Below are positions 53,878 through 62,820 of a stretch of DNA of 64,000 bases, in pieces; the first letter of the stretch is position 1, and the number at the start of each line of letters is the position of its first letter. The notes under the pieces were generated by a model that had not been told where the DNA came from, searched no databases, and saw only the letters and a program-made list of their open reading frames with translations. Origin of the DNA: Ureibacillus aquaedulcis (GTDB lineage Bacteria > Bacillota > Bacilli > Bacillales_A > Planococcaceae); the NCBI RefSeq assembly GCF_030418165.1, contig NZ_JAUHTQ010000003.1:1-64000 (forward strand). Direction: 5' to 3'. The translations under genes were made by a program, and so were the position numbers.

Positions 53878-54702
53878 TTAAAATAATCCTTCAATAATTG
53901 AGCGTACACCTATTAGGAACATGACAATTTGCAATACGAAAACAACCGTTCTTGACTGCATTCGTTTATTTAAAGATGAACCTACTTTAGCCCCTATATA
54001 GGCTCCCACAATAACTGGAATTGTATAAATCCAAGGGACATTGCCTAAATAAATATGGCTTGCGGAATTGACGATCGAAGATAAAAACACATTGAACATC
54101 GAAGTTGCAACTGCAATATGTGGTGGGAACAAGAATAATAGGACCATTGCAGGTACAAGTAAAGAGCCGCCGCCAATTCCGAATAGCCCGGAAACCAACC
54201 CCACTACAAAAGTGAAGGCAGTCGCGAACCAAATAGGATAGCCATAAACAAATTCATTGCCCTCTTGGTCGATAAAATGCGTTTTCTTCCCATGATCTAC
54301 AAACCATCGAATAGGCTTTAATTTATCTCGAATAAATAATAAGATCGATAAAAAGACCAGAAAGATCCCGAAATATAAATTGAAGGAAGGCAAATCTAAT
54401 CCTCTATTGAGCCATGCACCTAAAACAGTTCCGGGAATGCTGCCTATAAAAAAGATAAAACCGCTTTTAAAGTCCACCTGTTTATTTTTCATATAGGATA
54501 GAGTTGAAGAAAGCCCTATAAAAATCATCATAATAACAGATAGTCCAACTGCTCTTTGTGGTGTAATATCAGGGAAAAAACCGAGATTAATACCGACAAA
54601 TATCGTTGCGGGAATTAAAATAACCCCTCCGCCCAAGCCTACAAGGGACCCTAAAATGCCGGATGCCAAGGCAATGATTGCTAATAAAATGTACTCCATC
54701 AA
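53878..54702 (-). CDS. yunE: TauE/SafE family anion exporter YunE
   Basis: A 274-residue protein with seven to nine membrane helices and two TauE repeats (GSLVGLGGGVILIPA near the N-terminus; GLFGIGGGSLLVPAM in the middle). Family members export sulfite, sulfoacetate or other anions. Its ATGA start overlaps the yunF stop, so they are translationally coupled. With the sulfate uptake genes next door, a sulfur-anion substrate is plausible but not proved. Confidence 0.87.
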   Translation of the reverse strand: MMEYILLAIIALASGILGSLVGLGGGVILIPATIFVGINLGFFPDITPQRAVGLSVIMMIFIGLSSTLSYMKNKQVDFKSGFIFFIGSIPGTVLGAWLNRGLDLPSFNLYFGIFLVFLSILLFIRDKLKPIRWFVDHGKKTHFIDQEGNEFVYGYPIWFATAFTFVVGLVSGLFGIGGGSLLVPAMVLLFLFPPHIAVATSMFNVFLSSIVNSASHIYLGNVPWIYTIPVIVGAYIGAKVGSSLNKRMQSRTVVFVLQIVMFLIGVRSIIEGLF

Positions 54703-55556
54703 AACTCTCCTTCAAAGAAATCGAGCTGCTTTGGAGAAAGACCATCAAAGTCAAGATTCAACATTCGTTGCAGGGTTTTTGCATTGTCTGCAGCGTGGTG
54801 CCCAGAATTATTATTGAATAAGATGTATACCTCTTTGCAAAGCTTCTCAAGAATTCTAATTTTATTTGCAAGATCCGTTAGTTCTTCATCATTATAATCG
54901 TAAAGAAAACGAACTTCTCTCCAATTTTCCGTAGAGCCGGAATTTCGCCACCCATAAACGTTTCGTCCATGTATTCTGACAAGGGCCTTGTCGGTTGTTG
55001 CTTCTGCAACAAAAGGCACCGAACCTACACCTGCCTGTGGCTCATCACAAACAGTGTGAATGAACCCTAGTTCTTTTAAGAAACGGATTGTTTCATGCTT
55101 TCTGTCCGTGCTATACCAAGTTCGGTTACGAAATTCGATGGCAATCGGAAAGTCGCCTAACTGTTGTTTTACATAGCGGATATACTGCACATTTTTTGCC
55201 GAACAATCAAACCAAGGGGGAAACTGTACTAAAATCATTGCCAATTTGTCGGCACTTTGAAATGCATTTGCACACTGTCTGAACGCTTCAAACATTTCAC
55301 TGCGTGTTTCGTAAGGATTATCATCTCTTAAATGACCTGTCATCCCCTGATAAGCCTTCACGACAAATTTGAATGACTCCGGTGTTTCATTCACCCATTT
55401 CTCGATATTCTGCTGTGAAGGGATTGCATAAAAAGATGTATCCAATTCCACTATCGGAAAGTGGCTGCTATAATCAAAAAGTTTATCGCGTCTAGTTGAA
55501 TTCGTACGATAAATCGAAGGGTGATCTCCCCATCCTGTTAATCCAATTTTTATCAT
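54699..55556 (-). CDS. yunF: DUF72 family protein YunF
   Basis: A 285-residue TIM-barrel-like protein of the DUF72/YecE family: IGLTGWGDHPSIYRT at the start, VELDTSFYAIPSQQNIEKWV, IEFRNRTWY, and the C-terminal EVYILFNNNSGHHAADNA. The function is unknown. First gene of the coupled yunF-yunE pair. Confidence 0.87.
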   Translation of the reverse strand: MIKIGLTGWGDHPSIYRTNSTRRDKLFDYSSHFPIVELDTSFYAIPSQQNIEKWVNETPESFKFVVKAYQGMTGHLRDDNPYETRSEMFEAFRQCANAFQSADKLAMILVQFPPWFDCSAKNVQYIRYVKQQLGDFPIAIEFRNRTWYSTDRKHETIRFLKELGFIHTVCDEPQAGVGSVPFVAEATTDKALVRIHGRNVYGWRNSGSTENWREVRFLYDYNDEELTDLANKIRILEKLCKEVYILFNNNSGHHAADNAKTLQRMLNLDFDGLSPKQLDFFEGEF

Positions 55557-55895
55557 ATTTTATTCCTCTATTTTACCTTATTTTCACTTTCTTTATGTAC
55601 TATCCATGTAACCTTTATATTAAAGTATAAACGATTTAACATAGAAAATCACAACTAGACCAATAGTGTTAATTGACTACTTTACTGTTAATTACTTAAG
55701 ATTCGACCTTCTTAATATAAAAAAAGTTCGATTACGCGTAAGGCGTATACCGAACTTTATCTGAATTACATCTATAGATTCTTTACATCTAGTTATTTAA
55801 GTTTTTGGCAGTGCTGGAAAAATTATAAATCTGGTAAGTTCAATATATCCATAAACCTATCTATACCGATTCCTCCCAAGTAGTTATCGACTTTT
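55557..55895. other. Intergenic region with the cysA terminator
   Basis: No gene is seen. It holds the terminator hairpin at 55731-55758 and AT-rich sequence that may contain the yunF promoter. Confidence 0.5.
55722..55760 (-). terminator. Terminator of the sulfate transport operon
   Basis: On the minus strand AAAGTTCG pairs with CGAACTTT around an inner ACGC/GCGT stem, followed by seven T. It lies about 135 bp past the cysA stop. Confidence 0.75.
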
Positions 55896-56966
55896 TTATA
55901 TCGAAAAGTCCTCTGGAATAAACACTCTCAACTGTTTTGGACGGATATAAACAGTATCGCCATTATTAATATTCAATTCTCTATAATGTTCTTTTGGTAT
56001 TTCTGCTTCTAAGTATTCGTCTACATCCTCACGCTTTAATTCAATTTGGACAATAGGCCCAACCATATGGATATGCACAATCTTAGCTGCGACAGTTTCA
56101 TTATTTAATGGCTCTTTCTCGATTTGGATATCATGTGGGCGAACATACCCAACTGCGTCATCATAAGAATCCAGATAAGTCGGAACATCAATTTCAAATT
56201 GACCTTGAGTTAGCTTTCCTTTATGCAAACGTCCTCTAAACAAATTGACATTCCCCAAAAAATCATACACAAAAGGACTATTTGGGTGTTCATAAACTTC
56301 TTCCGGCGTTCCAACCTGTTCGATTTGTCCATTATTCATGACGATAATACGGTTAGCAACATCAAGTGCCTCTTCTTGATCATGTGTCACAAAGATACTT
56401 GTTACATGGAATTCATTGTGCAGTTTACGCAGCCAGCGACGCAGCTCTTTTCGAACCTTTGCATCCAGGGCACCAAATGGCTCATCTAATAATAATACCT
56501 TCGGTTCTACTGCCAATGCGCGCGCTAATGCTACACGTTGGCGTTGACCACCAGAAAGTTGAGAGGGATAACGGTCAGCAAAATTATCTAACTTAACTAA
56601 TGCCAAGAGATCTGTCACTTTCTTGCTAATCTCTTCTTTTGACGGGCGAGTTTTACGTGGACGTACTTTTAAGCCATAAGCCACATTATCAAACACCGTC
56701 ATATGTCTAAATAATGCATAATGCTGGAATACGAATCCTACTTTTCTTTCCTTTGGACTTACATTTGTAATATTTTGTCCATCAAACAAAATGGCCCCTT
56801 CATCTAAACCTTCCAAGCCAGCCAAGATACGTAATAGGGTTGTTTTTCCCGAACCCGATGGACCTAGTAGTGCAATCAGCTCCCCCGATTCGATATCAAT
56901 TGAAATATCCTGTAAAGCTTGAAATGAACCGAAAGTCTTTGAAACCTTTTGAATATGAATGCTCAT
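55896..56966 (-). CDS. cysA: Sulfate/thiosulfate ABC transporter ATPase
   Basis: A 356-residue ATP-binding subunit. Walker [10 protein letters not shown] (about 36-44), Q-loop [11 protein letters not shown], signature LSGGQRQR, Walker [12 protein letters not shown] and the switch His in FVTHDQEEA are all intact. The C-terminal 110 residues form the TOBE/CysA regulatory domain. It lies 12 bp downstream of cysW, last in the sbp-cysT-cysW-cysA order. CysA-type TOBE domain and neighbours identify the substrate as sulfate. Confidence 0.94.
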   Translation of the reverse strand: MSIHIQKVSKTFGSFQALQDISIDIESGELIALLGPSGSGKTTLLRILAGLEGLDEGAILFDGQNITNVSPKERKVGFVFQHYALFRHMTVFDNVAYGLKVRPRKTRPSKEEISKKVTDLLALVKLDNFADRYPSQLSGGQRQRVALARALAVEPKVLLLDEPFGALDAKVRKELRRWLRKLHNEFHVTSIFVTHDQEEALDVANRIIVMNNGQIEQVGTPEEVYEHPNSPFVYDFLGNVNLFRGRLHKGKLTQGQFEIDVPTYLDSYDDAVGYVRPHDIQIEKEPLNNETVAAKIVHIHMVGPIVQIELKREDVDEYLEAEIPKEHYRELNINNGDTVYIRPKQLRVFIPEDFSI

Positions 56967-56978
56967 TTTTAAACCTCC

Positions 56979-57857
56979 CTATACGTCTTTTGCTTTCCAC
57001 TCAATTATATTTTTAATAATGATTGTAATGATTGCCAGAATGGACATGAGTGAAGCGACTGCAAATGCTGCTGTAAATTGATATTCGTTATATAAAATTT
57101 CGATATGCAGTGGCATGGTATTTGTCATCCCTCGAATATGGCCTGATACAACGGACACGGCCCCAAATTCTCCAATCGTCCTTGCGTTACATAATATTAA
57201 TCCATACAATAAACCCCATTTAATATTTGGCAATGTCACAAAGAAAAATGTCTTCCAACCGCTAGCACCCAAGGAAATCGATGCTTCCTCCTCTGTGATT
57301 CCCTGCATCTGCATTAATGGGATAAGCTCTCTTGCAACAAAAGGGAATGTAACAAACATTGTCGCGATGACAATGCCTGGTAATGCAAATACAATTTTTA
57401 TATCATTTTGAAATAGCCACTCTCCAAATAAACCTTGAGCACCGAATAATAAGATAAATACTAAACCAGCTATAACCGGAGAGACCGCAAACGGTAGATC
57501 GATCAATGTAATTAATACATTTTTTCCTTTAAAGGAGAATTTCGTAATTGCCCATGCTGCCACGATTCCAAAAATTGCGTTTAAAGGAACAACGATTAAT
57601 ACGACCGTTAATGTTAATTTTATGGCTGCCAGAGCATCTGGATCTGCAATGGAGGCTACATAAGTTGCCCATCCTTTTTCCAAGGCTGTGACAAAAATTG
57701 AAACTAAAGGCAAAATTAAAAATAGTGCTAGAAAAATAAGTGAAATTGTTATTAACGACCATTTTACAAGTGCTGACTCCTGTAGAGCATACGACTTTGT
57801 GGCTACATTCCCGACTTTTAAAGAAGTTTCTTGTTCAACTTCTAAGGGTTTTGTCAT
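56979..57857 (-). CDS. cysW: Sulfate ABC transporter permease CysW
   Basis: A 292-residue permease with six membrane helices after a polar N-terminal tail of about 28 residues. The ATPase-docking EAA loop is ITEEEASISLGASGWKTFFF. The segment LCNARTIGEFGAVSVVSGHI is typical of CysW. It partners with CysT, sits 14 bp downstream of it and 12 bp upstream of cysA. Confidence 0.94.
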   Translation of the reverse strand: MTKPLEVEQETSLKVGNVATKSYALQESALVKWSLITISLIFLALFLILPLVSIFVTALEKGWATYVASIADPDALAAIKLTLTVVLIVVPLNAIFGIVAAWAITKFSFKGKNVLITLIDLPFAVSPVIAGLVFILLFGAQGLFGEWLFQNDIKIVFALPGIVIATMFVTFPFVARELIPLMQMQGITEEEASISLGASGWKTFFFVTLPNIKWGLLYGLILCNARTIGEFGAVSVVSGHIRGMTNTMPLHIEILYNEYQFTAAFAVASLMSILAIITIIIKNIIEWKAKDV

Positions 57858-57871
57858 AACTTTTCCCCTCC

Positions 57872-58708
57872 TTATTTCAGATTAAATTTCCGATTTGTAT
57901 ACCATTGAATAATGTTGATCAGTAACAATAAGACAAAGGATGTAATAAGCATTACCGTTGCAATTGCTGTAGCCCCCACATAATCGTACTGTTCTAGTTT
58001 CGTCATAATGATTAGTGGCGTAATTTCGGTTTTCATCGGCATATTTCCCGCTATAAATACCACTGATCCGTATTCACCAAGAGAACGAGCAAATGCTAAT
58101 GAAAATCCTGTAATAATAGCTGGCAACAACTCTGGGAAAATTACCTTGGTAAAGGTTTGAAGTCTTGTTGCACCAAGGCTTGCAGATGCTTCTTCAATTT
58201 CACTGCTAAGATTTTGCAGCACTGGCTGTACAGTTCTCACGACAAAAGGCAATCCAATAAAAGTCAGTGCTATAATAATTCCGAGCGGTGTAAATGCAAT
58301 TTTAAAATCAAAAAACTGCCCGACCCAGCCATTTGGCGAATATAAAGTTGCAAGGGCAATACCAGCAACTGCTGTTGGCAAAGCAAATGGTAGATCTACT
58401 AAACCATCTACTATCCGCTTCCCTGGGAACTGATAACGAACTAGTACCCATGCAATAATCGTTCCGAAAATCACATTTATAATACCTGCAGCTAATGCAG
58501 TTCCAAAACTTAATTTATAGGATGCAACTGCACGAGGATCTGCGATGGTTTCCCAAAACTCACTCCAGCTCATTGATAAAGTATTAAAGAATACCATTGA
58601 TAACGGAAGTAGCACAATAATACTTAAATAGAGCATCGTGTACCCGAGTGTTAAAGTGAAGCCAGGTATAATCGTATTCTTTTTGCGCTTTTTTAAAGTT
58701 AGTTCCAT
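57872..58708 (-). CDS. cysT: Sulfate ABC transporter permease CysT
   Basis: A 278-residue permease with six membrane helices; the EAA loop reads SEIEEASASLGATRLQTFTK and FARSLGEYGSVVFIAGNMPM is the CysT/CysU signature. It pairs with CysW. AAGGAGG precedes the ATG. A hairpin in the 120-bp gap to the upstream binding-protein gene probably makes the permease genes less expressed than sbp. Confidence 0.94.
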   Translation of the reverse strand: MELTLKKRKKNTIIPGFTLTLGYTMLYLSIIVLLPLSMVFFNTLSMSWSEFWETIADPRAVASYKLSFGTALAAGIINVIFGTIIAWVLVRYQFPGKRIVDGLVDLPFALPTAVAGIALATLYSPNGWVGQFFDFKIAFTPLGIIIALTFIGLPFVVRTVQPVLQNLSSEIEEASASLGATRLQTFTKVIFPELLPAIITGFSLAFARSLGEYGSVVFIAGNMPMKTEITPLIIMTKLEQYDYVGATAIATVMLITSFVLLLLINIIQWYTNRKFNLK

Positions 58709-58759
58709 ATGTACCTCCTTTAAATCTTATTAATTCATTTCAAATAATTTAAAATGTAT

Positions 58760-58795
58760 GTAAGGAGGTTCCAAGATAGGAAGCCTCCTTTTTGG
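58760..58795. terminator. Hairpin between sbp and cysT
   Basis: AAGGAGGTTCC / GGAAGCCTCCTT imperfect stem with a 6-nt loop in the gap after sbp. On the minus strand the run after the stem is weak, so partial termination or 3'-end protection of the sbp message is likelier than full termination. Confidence 0.5.
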
Positions 58796-58830
58796 CATAT
58801 CTAAATTTAGAAATTTACGCCTCTTTTAAT

Positions 58831-59856
58831 CTATTGATAGATTTCGTCAAACGTACCACCATCTGCAAAATGCTTCTTTTGTGCTTCTTGCCATCCACCG
58901 AAATCTTCAATTGTTATTAAATCTAAAGATTGGAATTGATCACTATATTTCTCTAAAATCTCTTCATTTCGAGGGCGGTAGTAATTTTTTGCTGCAATCT
59001 CCTGACCTTCATCTGAATATAAGTACTCCAGGTAACCTTCCGCTACTTCACGGGTACCTTTTTTATCAACAATCTTGTCAACAACTGCAACAGGAGGCTC
59101 CGCCAAAATACTTAGAGAAGGTGTTACAATTTCAAATTCATCCACACCTAATTCATTGATTGAAAGATAAGCTTCATTTTCCCACGCGATTAATACATCG
59201 CCAATTTCTCGTTCAACAAATGTTGTTGTTGAACCACGGGCACCTGAATCTAGAACTTCCACATTTCCAAATAATTGCTTCATGAAGTCCTGGATCTGTT
59301 TTTCATCACCATTGAATTTTTTATCTGCATAGCCCCATGCAGCTAAGTAATTCCAACGTGCTCCACCACTCGTTTTTGGATTTGGTGTAATAACCGACAC
59401 ATCGTCTCTTACCAGGTCATCCCAATCTTTAATACCTTTGGGATTACCTTTACGAACAAGAAATACCATTGTAGAAGTATACGGAGAAGAATTATATTCA
59501 AATTCTGTTTGCCAATCCTCATCCAACAACTGACGTGTTTGGGCAATTTCATCAATATCGTAAGCTAGTGCCAGAGTTACAACATCTGCTTCAATTCCAT
59601 CAATGACAGCACGGCCTTGTTTACCTGAACCACCATGTGATTGCTGGAATGATACATCTTGACCCGTTTGCTCTTTCCAATGGTTTGCAAAAGCTTCATT
59701 GAATTCAACATATAACTCACGTGTTGGATCATATGAAACATTTAAAATTTCGACTTTCCCCTCACTATTTGCCTGTGAGTCACCGCCACAAGCTGATAAA
59801 AGCAAACTTGCAGTAATGGCACTAGCTAGTAATACAGATTTCTTTTTTTTCCTCAT
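58831..59856 (-). CDS. sbp: Sulfate-binding lipoprotein of the ABC transporter
   Basis: A 341-residue type 2 periplasmic-binding protein anchored as a lipoprotein: the signal peptide ends in LLLSACGG, with Cys22 or so lipidated. [39 protein letters not shown] and [18 protein letters not shown] are the sulfate-binding signatures. It delivers sulfate to CysT/W/A. It is the first gene of the leftward sulfur operon, behind a leader terminator at 59881-59924. Confidence 0.94.
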   Translation of the reverse strand: MRKKKKSVLLASAITASLLLSACGGDSQANSEGKVEILNVSYDPTRELYVEFNEAFANHWKEQTGQDVSFQQSHGGSGKQGRAVIDGIEADVVTLALAYDIDEIAQTRQLLDEDWQTEFEYNSSPYTSTMVFLVRKGNPKGIKDWDDLVRDDVSVITPNPKTSGGARWNYLAAWGYADKKFNGDEKQIQDFMKQLFGNVEVLDSGARGSTTTFVEREIGDVLIAWENEAYLSINELGVDEFEIVTPSLSILAEPPVAVVDKIVDKKGTREVAEGYLEYLYSDEGQEIAAKNYYRPRNEEILEKYSDQFQSLDLITIEDFGGWQEAQKKHFADGGTFDEIYQ

Positions 59857-59880
59857 CTTCTATATCCCCCTTTAAAAAAT

Positions 59881-59925
59881 AAAAAGGTTGCATTCATTCC
59901 CTTTGAAAGGAAATGGTGCAACCTT
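59881..59925 (-). terminator. Leader terminator ahead of sbp
   Basis: On the minus strand AAGGTTGCA pairs with TGCAACCTT, with an inner imperfect stem, and TTTTTATTTTTT follows. It ends only 10 bp before the ribosome site of sbp, the position of a regulated attenuator. A second small hairpin (GTGCA/TGCAC plus eight A) precedes it. Confidence 0.7.
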
Positions 59926-59979
59926 CAGTGTGTCTGATCGGCATATATTTTTTTTGTGCAGCAAAACAAAATGCACGCT

Positions 59980-60022
59980 ATATTTGAAATATACATTAAT
60001 AAAACTTTTCCGATAAGTCAAC
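59980..60022 (-). promoter_or_regulatory. sbp operon promoter
   Basis: Minus strand: -35 TTGACT, 17-nt spacer, -10 TAATGT, giving a leader of about 110 nt. The sequence AATTCCTTG abuts the -35 and could be a CymR-like site; that is a guess. Confidence 0.5.
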
Positions 60023-60069
60023 AAGGAATTAGAAAGTTTTCTTAAAATTTTAATAACTGAAAAATTAAT

Positions 60070-60097
60070 TTGACTATTTCTACAAAAATAGTATACT
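60070..60097 (+). promoter_or_regulatory. cysH operon promoter
   Basis: -35 TTGACT (60070-60075), 16-nt spacer, -10 TATACT (60092-60097), 148 bp upstream of cysH. It leaves a leader of about 140 nt. Confidence 0.65.
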
Positions 60098-60170
60098 TTA
60101 AAAAAAGAAAGACATTCTTTGGTAATTTATTGCATAGTAAATGAATAGGCATTGCTGACTAGAAACACTA

Positions 60171-60231
60171 GAGGCGTTTTAATGTGACCCATCTTTTTTT
60201 GGAGTTGTATTAAAACGCCTCATTTTATTTT
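60171..60231 (+). terminator. Leader terminator ahead of cysH
   Basis: Perfect 13-bp stem GAGGCGTTTTAAT / ATTAAAACGCCTC with a 25-nt loop, then ATTTTATTTT, ending just before AAGGAGG and the cysH ATG. Upstream CTAG-AAACA-CTAG overlaps the left arm and may form an alternative structure. No S-box or T-box core is recognised in the leader. Confidence 0.7.
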
Positions 60232-60244
60232 AAGGAGGTACTTT

Positions 60245-60946
60245 ATGCTAACTTATACTAGTTGGAGCGATACATCGCTTCAATTTGAAGTAGATGAAGT
60301 CTATAAAGGTGCTTTAAACGTGTTGGAATGGGCCTACGCTCACTATGGTGATGAAGTGGTGTATGCATGCAGCTTTGGGATTGAAGGAATCGTGTTAATC
60401 GATTTAATCTCCAAGGTAAAACCAAACGCGAAAATACTCTTTTTAGATACAGATGTTCATTTTAAAGAGACCTATGAAACAATTGAAAAGGTAAAACAAA
60501 ACTATCCGGACCTGCGAATCGAACTAAAAAAACCGACACTTACTTTAGATGAGCAAGCACAGCAATTTGGCGAAGAGCTTTGGAAAACAAATCCAAACAA
60601 ATGCTGTGATATCCGAAAATTAACGCCGCTTCGGGAGACTTTAAGTGGTTCAAAAGCCTGGATTTCCGGCCTACGCCGCGATCAATCCGAAACGCGTCAA
60701 AGTACCGAATTTATCAATAAAGACAATAAATTCGAATCAATCAAAATCTGCCCTCTGATTTACTGGACTTGGAAGGATGTTTGGCGTTATGTCAGCAAAC
60801 ACAACTTAACGTACAATCCCCTCCATGATCAAAATTACCCTAGTATTGGCTGCCTGCATTGTACAAAACCCGCCTTTACAATGGATGATTTACGCTCTGG
60901 AAGATGGTCAGGTTCAAATAAAACGGAATGTGGTTTACACGACTAA
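60245..60946 (+). CDS. cysH: APS/PAPS reductase
   Basis: A 233-residue reductase converting activated sulfate to sulfite with thioredoxin. The PP-loop-like ATP/APS site is [13 protein letters not shown]. The cysteines Cys120-Cys121 (NKCCDIRK) and Cys203-Cys206 ([10 protein letters not shown]) form the [4Fe-4S] motif of the assimilatory APS reductase type; the catalytic Cys229 is in TECGLHD. AAGGAGG precedes the ATG. It is the first gene of the cysH-sat-cysC operon. Either APS or PAPS could be the substrate, since cysC is also present. Confidence 0.94.
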   Translation: MLTYTSWSDTSLQFEVDEVYKGALNVLEWAYAHYGDEVVYACSFGIEGIVLIDLISKVKPNAKILFLDTDVHFKETYETIEKVKQNYPDLRIELKKPTLTLDEQAQQFGEELWKTNPNKCCDIRKLTPLRETLSGSKAWISGLRRDQSETRQSTEFINKDNKFESIKICPLIYWTWKDVWRYVSKHNLTYNPLHDQNYPSIGCLHCTKPAFTMDDLRSGRWSGSNKTECGLHD

Positions 60947-60975
60947 TAGAAAACTAGATTAGGAGGAAATAATAA

Positions 60976-62115
60976 ATGAGCTTACAACCACACGGAGGAA
61001 AACTAGTTCTAAACTTTAACCCAAATGCATCATACGAAAATGTAGTAAAGGAAATTCAGCTTGATGCAATTGCATTAAGTGATCTTGAATTAATCGGAAT
61101 TGGTGCATACAGCCCGATTGATGGATTCTTAGCCCAAGAGGATTATGAAAATGTAGTTCAAAAAATGCGCTTGGCTTCTGGCACGGTTTGGAGTATTCCA
61201 ATCGCTCTGCCCGTCACTAAAGAGGTTTCGGCAACGATAGAAATTGGTGAAAAAGTAAAGCTGACTTACAACGGTGAAGTGTATGGACTGATTGAAGTCA
61301 ACGATATTTATACACCAGACAAAGAAATTGAAGCTCGTTTAGTTTATGGAACAGATGATTTAAATCACCCTGGTGTTAAGAAGCTATTTGAACGAAATCC
61401 GGTTTATGTTGGCGGGAAAACAACTTTGATCAAAAAGTCAGAGAAGCAATTCCCTACTTATAGCTTCGAACCAAGTGAAACTAGAGAAATTTTCGCTGAA
61501 AAGGGCTGGAAAACAATCGTTGGATTCCAAACAAGAAACCCTGTACACCGTGCCCATGAATATATCCAAAAAGTCGCCCTAGAAACAGTGGACGGTCTAT
61601 TTTTAAATCCTTTAGTCGGGGAAACAAAATCCGATGATATTTCCGCTGAAATTCGCATGGAAAGCTATGAGGTTTTATTAGATCAGTACTATCCAAAGGA
61701 ACGTGTTCAATTAGGGGTATTTTTAGCCGCAATGCGTTATGCAGGTCCAAGAGAAGCCATTTTCCATGCGCTTGTTCGTAAAAATTATGGATGCACGCAC
61801 TTTATCGTTGGTCGCGACCATGCAGGTGTCGGTGATTACTACGGAACATATGATGCGCAAGCGATTTTTGAAAACTTTGAGCCCGAGGAAATTGGCATAA
61901 CACCTTTAAAATTCGAGCATAGCTTCTATTGCACTGCTTGCGAAGGGATGGCTACAACAAAAACATGCCCACACGATGCTTCTTCCCGCATTATTTTATC
62001 AGGTACAAAAGTGCGTGAAATGCTTCGAAACGGTGAAATTCCACCAAGTACATTCAGCAGAAAAGAAGTCATCGAAGTATTAATTCGCGGTCTACGAAAA
62101 GAAGTCCATTCATAA
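60976..62115 (+). CDS. sat: Sulfate adenylyltransferase
   Basis: A 379-residue ATP sulfurylase making APS from sulfate and ATP. The nucleotide-binding motif [13 protein letters not shown] (about 183-195), with the HxxH-like HRAH, and [13 protein letters not shown] (about 279) are diagnostic. Cysteines in [16 protein letters not shown] near residue 318 form the zinc-site motif of the bacterial/archaeal single-domain type. It lies 29 bp after cysH. Confidence 0.95.
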   Translation: MSLQPHGGKLVLNFNPNASYENVVKEIQLDAIALSDLELIGIGAYSPIDGFLAQEDYENVVQKMRLASGTVWSIPIALPVTKEVSATIEIGEKVKLTYNGEVYGLIEVNDIYTPDKEIEARLVYGTDDLNHPGVKKLFERNPVYVGGKTTLIKKSEKQFPTYSFEPSETREIFAEKGWKTIVGFQTRNPVHRAHEYIQKVALETVDGLFLNPLVGETKSDDISAEIRMESYEVLLDQYYPKERVQLGVFLAAMRYAGPREAIFHALVRKNYGCTHFIVGRDHAGVGDYYGTYDAQAIFENFEPEEIGITPLKFEHSFYCTACEGMATTKTCPHDASSRIILSGTKVREMLRNGEIPPSTFSRKEVIEVLIRGLRKEVHS

Positions 62116-62131
62116 AAAGAGGTGTAAAAAT

Positions 62132-62728
62132 TTGAGTTCAAATATTGTATGGCATGATGCCTCCATCAGCAAATCAGAAAGAAAAGAAAAAAACAACCAC
62201 CATAGCTTTATCCTATGGTTCACCGGACTATCGGCTTCCGGCAAATCCTCCATTGCAAACGCACTAGCAAGAGTGTTATTTGAAAGGGGCAATCAGACCT
62301 TCGTATTGGATGGTGATAATATTCGCCACGGGTTAAACAAAGACTTAGGGTTTGATGAAGACTCCCGAAAAGAAAATATCCGTAGAATCGGAGAAGTATC
62401 CAAGCTTTTTGTAGAGAGTGGCCAAATTGTGTTAACTGCCTTCATCTCCCCTTATCAAGAAGATCGTGATGTTGTTCGTGCATTAGTGGAAGATGGAGAA
62501 TTTATCGAAGTCTATGTAAAATGCTCGGTTGAAGAATGCGAACGCCGCGATCCAAAAGGTCTATACAAAAAAGCACGCAATGAAGAAATTAAAAACTTCA
62601 CTGGAATTAGTGCACCATATGAGGCACCAGTAAATCCAGAAATTGTAGTGGATAGCGAAAACTTTTCTATTGAAGAATGTGCGAAACAATTAATTCAAAT
62701 TTTAACAGAAAAAGAATATATCAATTAA
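62132..62728 (+). CDS. cysC: Adenylyl-sulfate kinase
   Basis: A 198-residue APS kinase, making PAPS. Walker [10 protein letters not shown] (about 31-39), [15 protein letters not shown] and ISPYQEDRD are the family motifs. The start is TTG at 62132, with AGAGGTG upstream. Third gene of the operon, 16 bp after sat, followed by a strong terminator. Confidence 0.94.
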   Translation: MSSNIVWHDASISKSERKEKNNHHSFILWFTGLSASGKSSIANALARVLFERGNQTFVLDGDNIRHGLNKDLGFDEDSRKENIRRIGEVSKLFVESGQIVLTAFISPYQEDRDVVRALVEDGEFIEVYVKCSVEECERRDPKGLYKKARNEEIKNFTGISAPYEAPVNPEIVVDSENFSIEECAKQLIQILTEKEYIN

Positions 62729-62747
62729 AAATATCCATTAAAAAGTT

Positions 62748-62795
62748 GGAAGCTGTTCATTTGTCATTGAAGACAAATTGAACAGCTTCCTTTTA
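62748..62795 (+). terminator. Terminator of the cysH-sat-cysC operon
   Basis: Long stem GGAAGCTGTTCA / TGAACAGCTTCC with further ATTTGTC/GACAAAT pairing, then TTTT. It lies between the convergent cysC and pnkp genes. Confidence 0.8.
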
Positions 62796-62820
62796 GTCAT
62801 GGAATGATATCATTAATTTC

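Noticed and set aside
59857-60244. SAM-I or T-box riboswitch in the sulfur leaders
   Set aside because: I looked for the S-box core and the T-box AGGGTGG sequence on both strands and did not see them. A covariance search is still needed.
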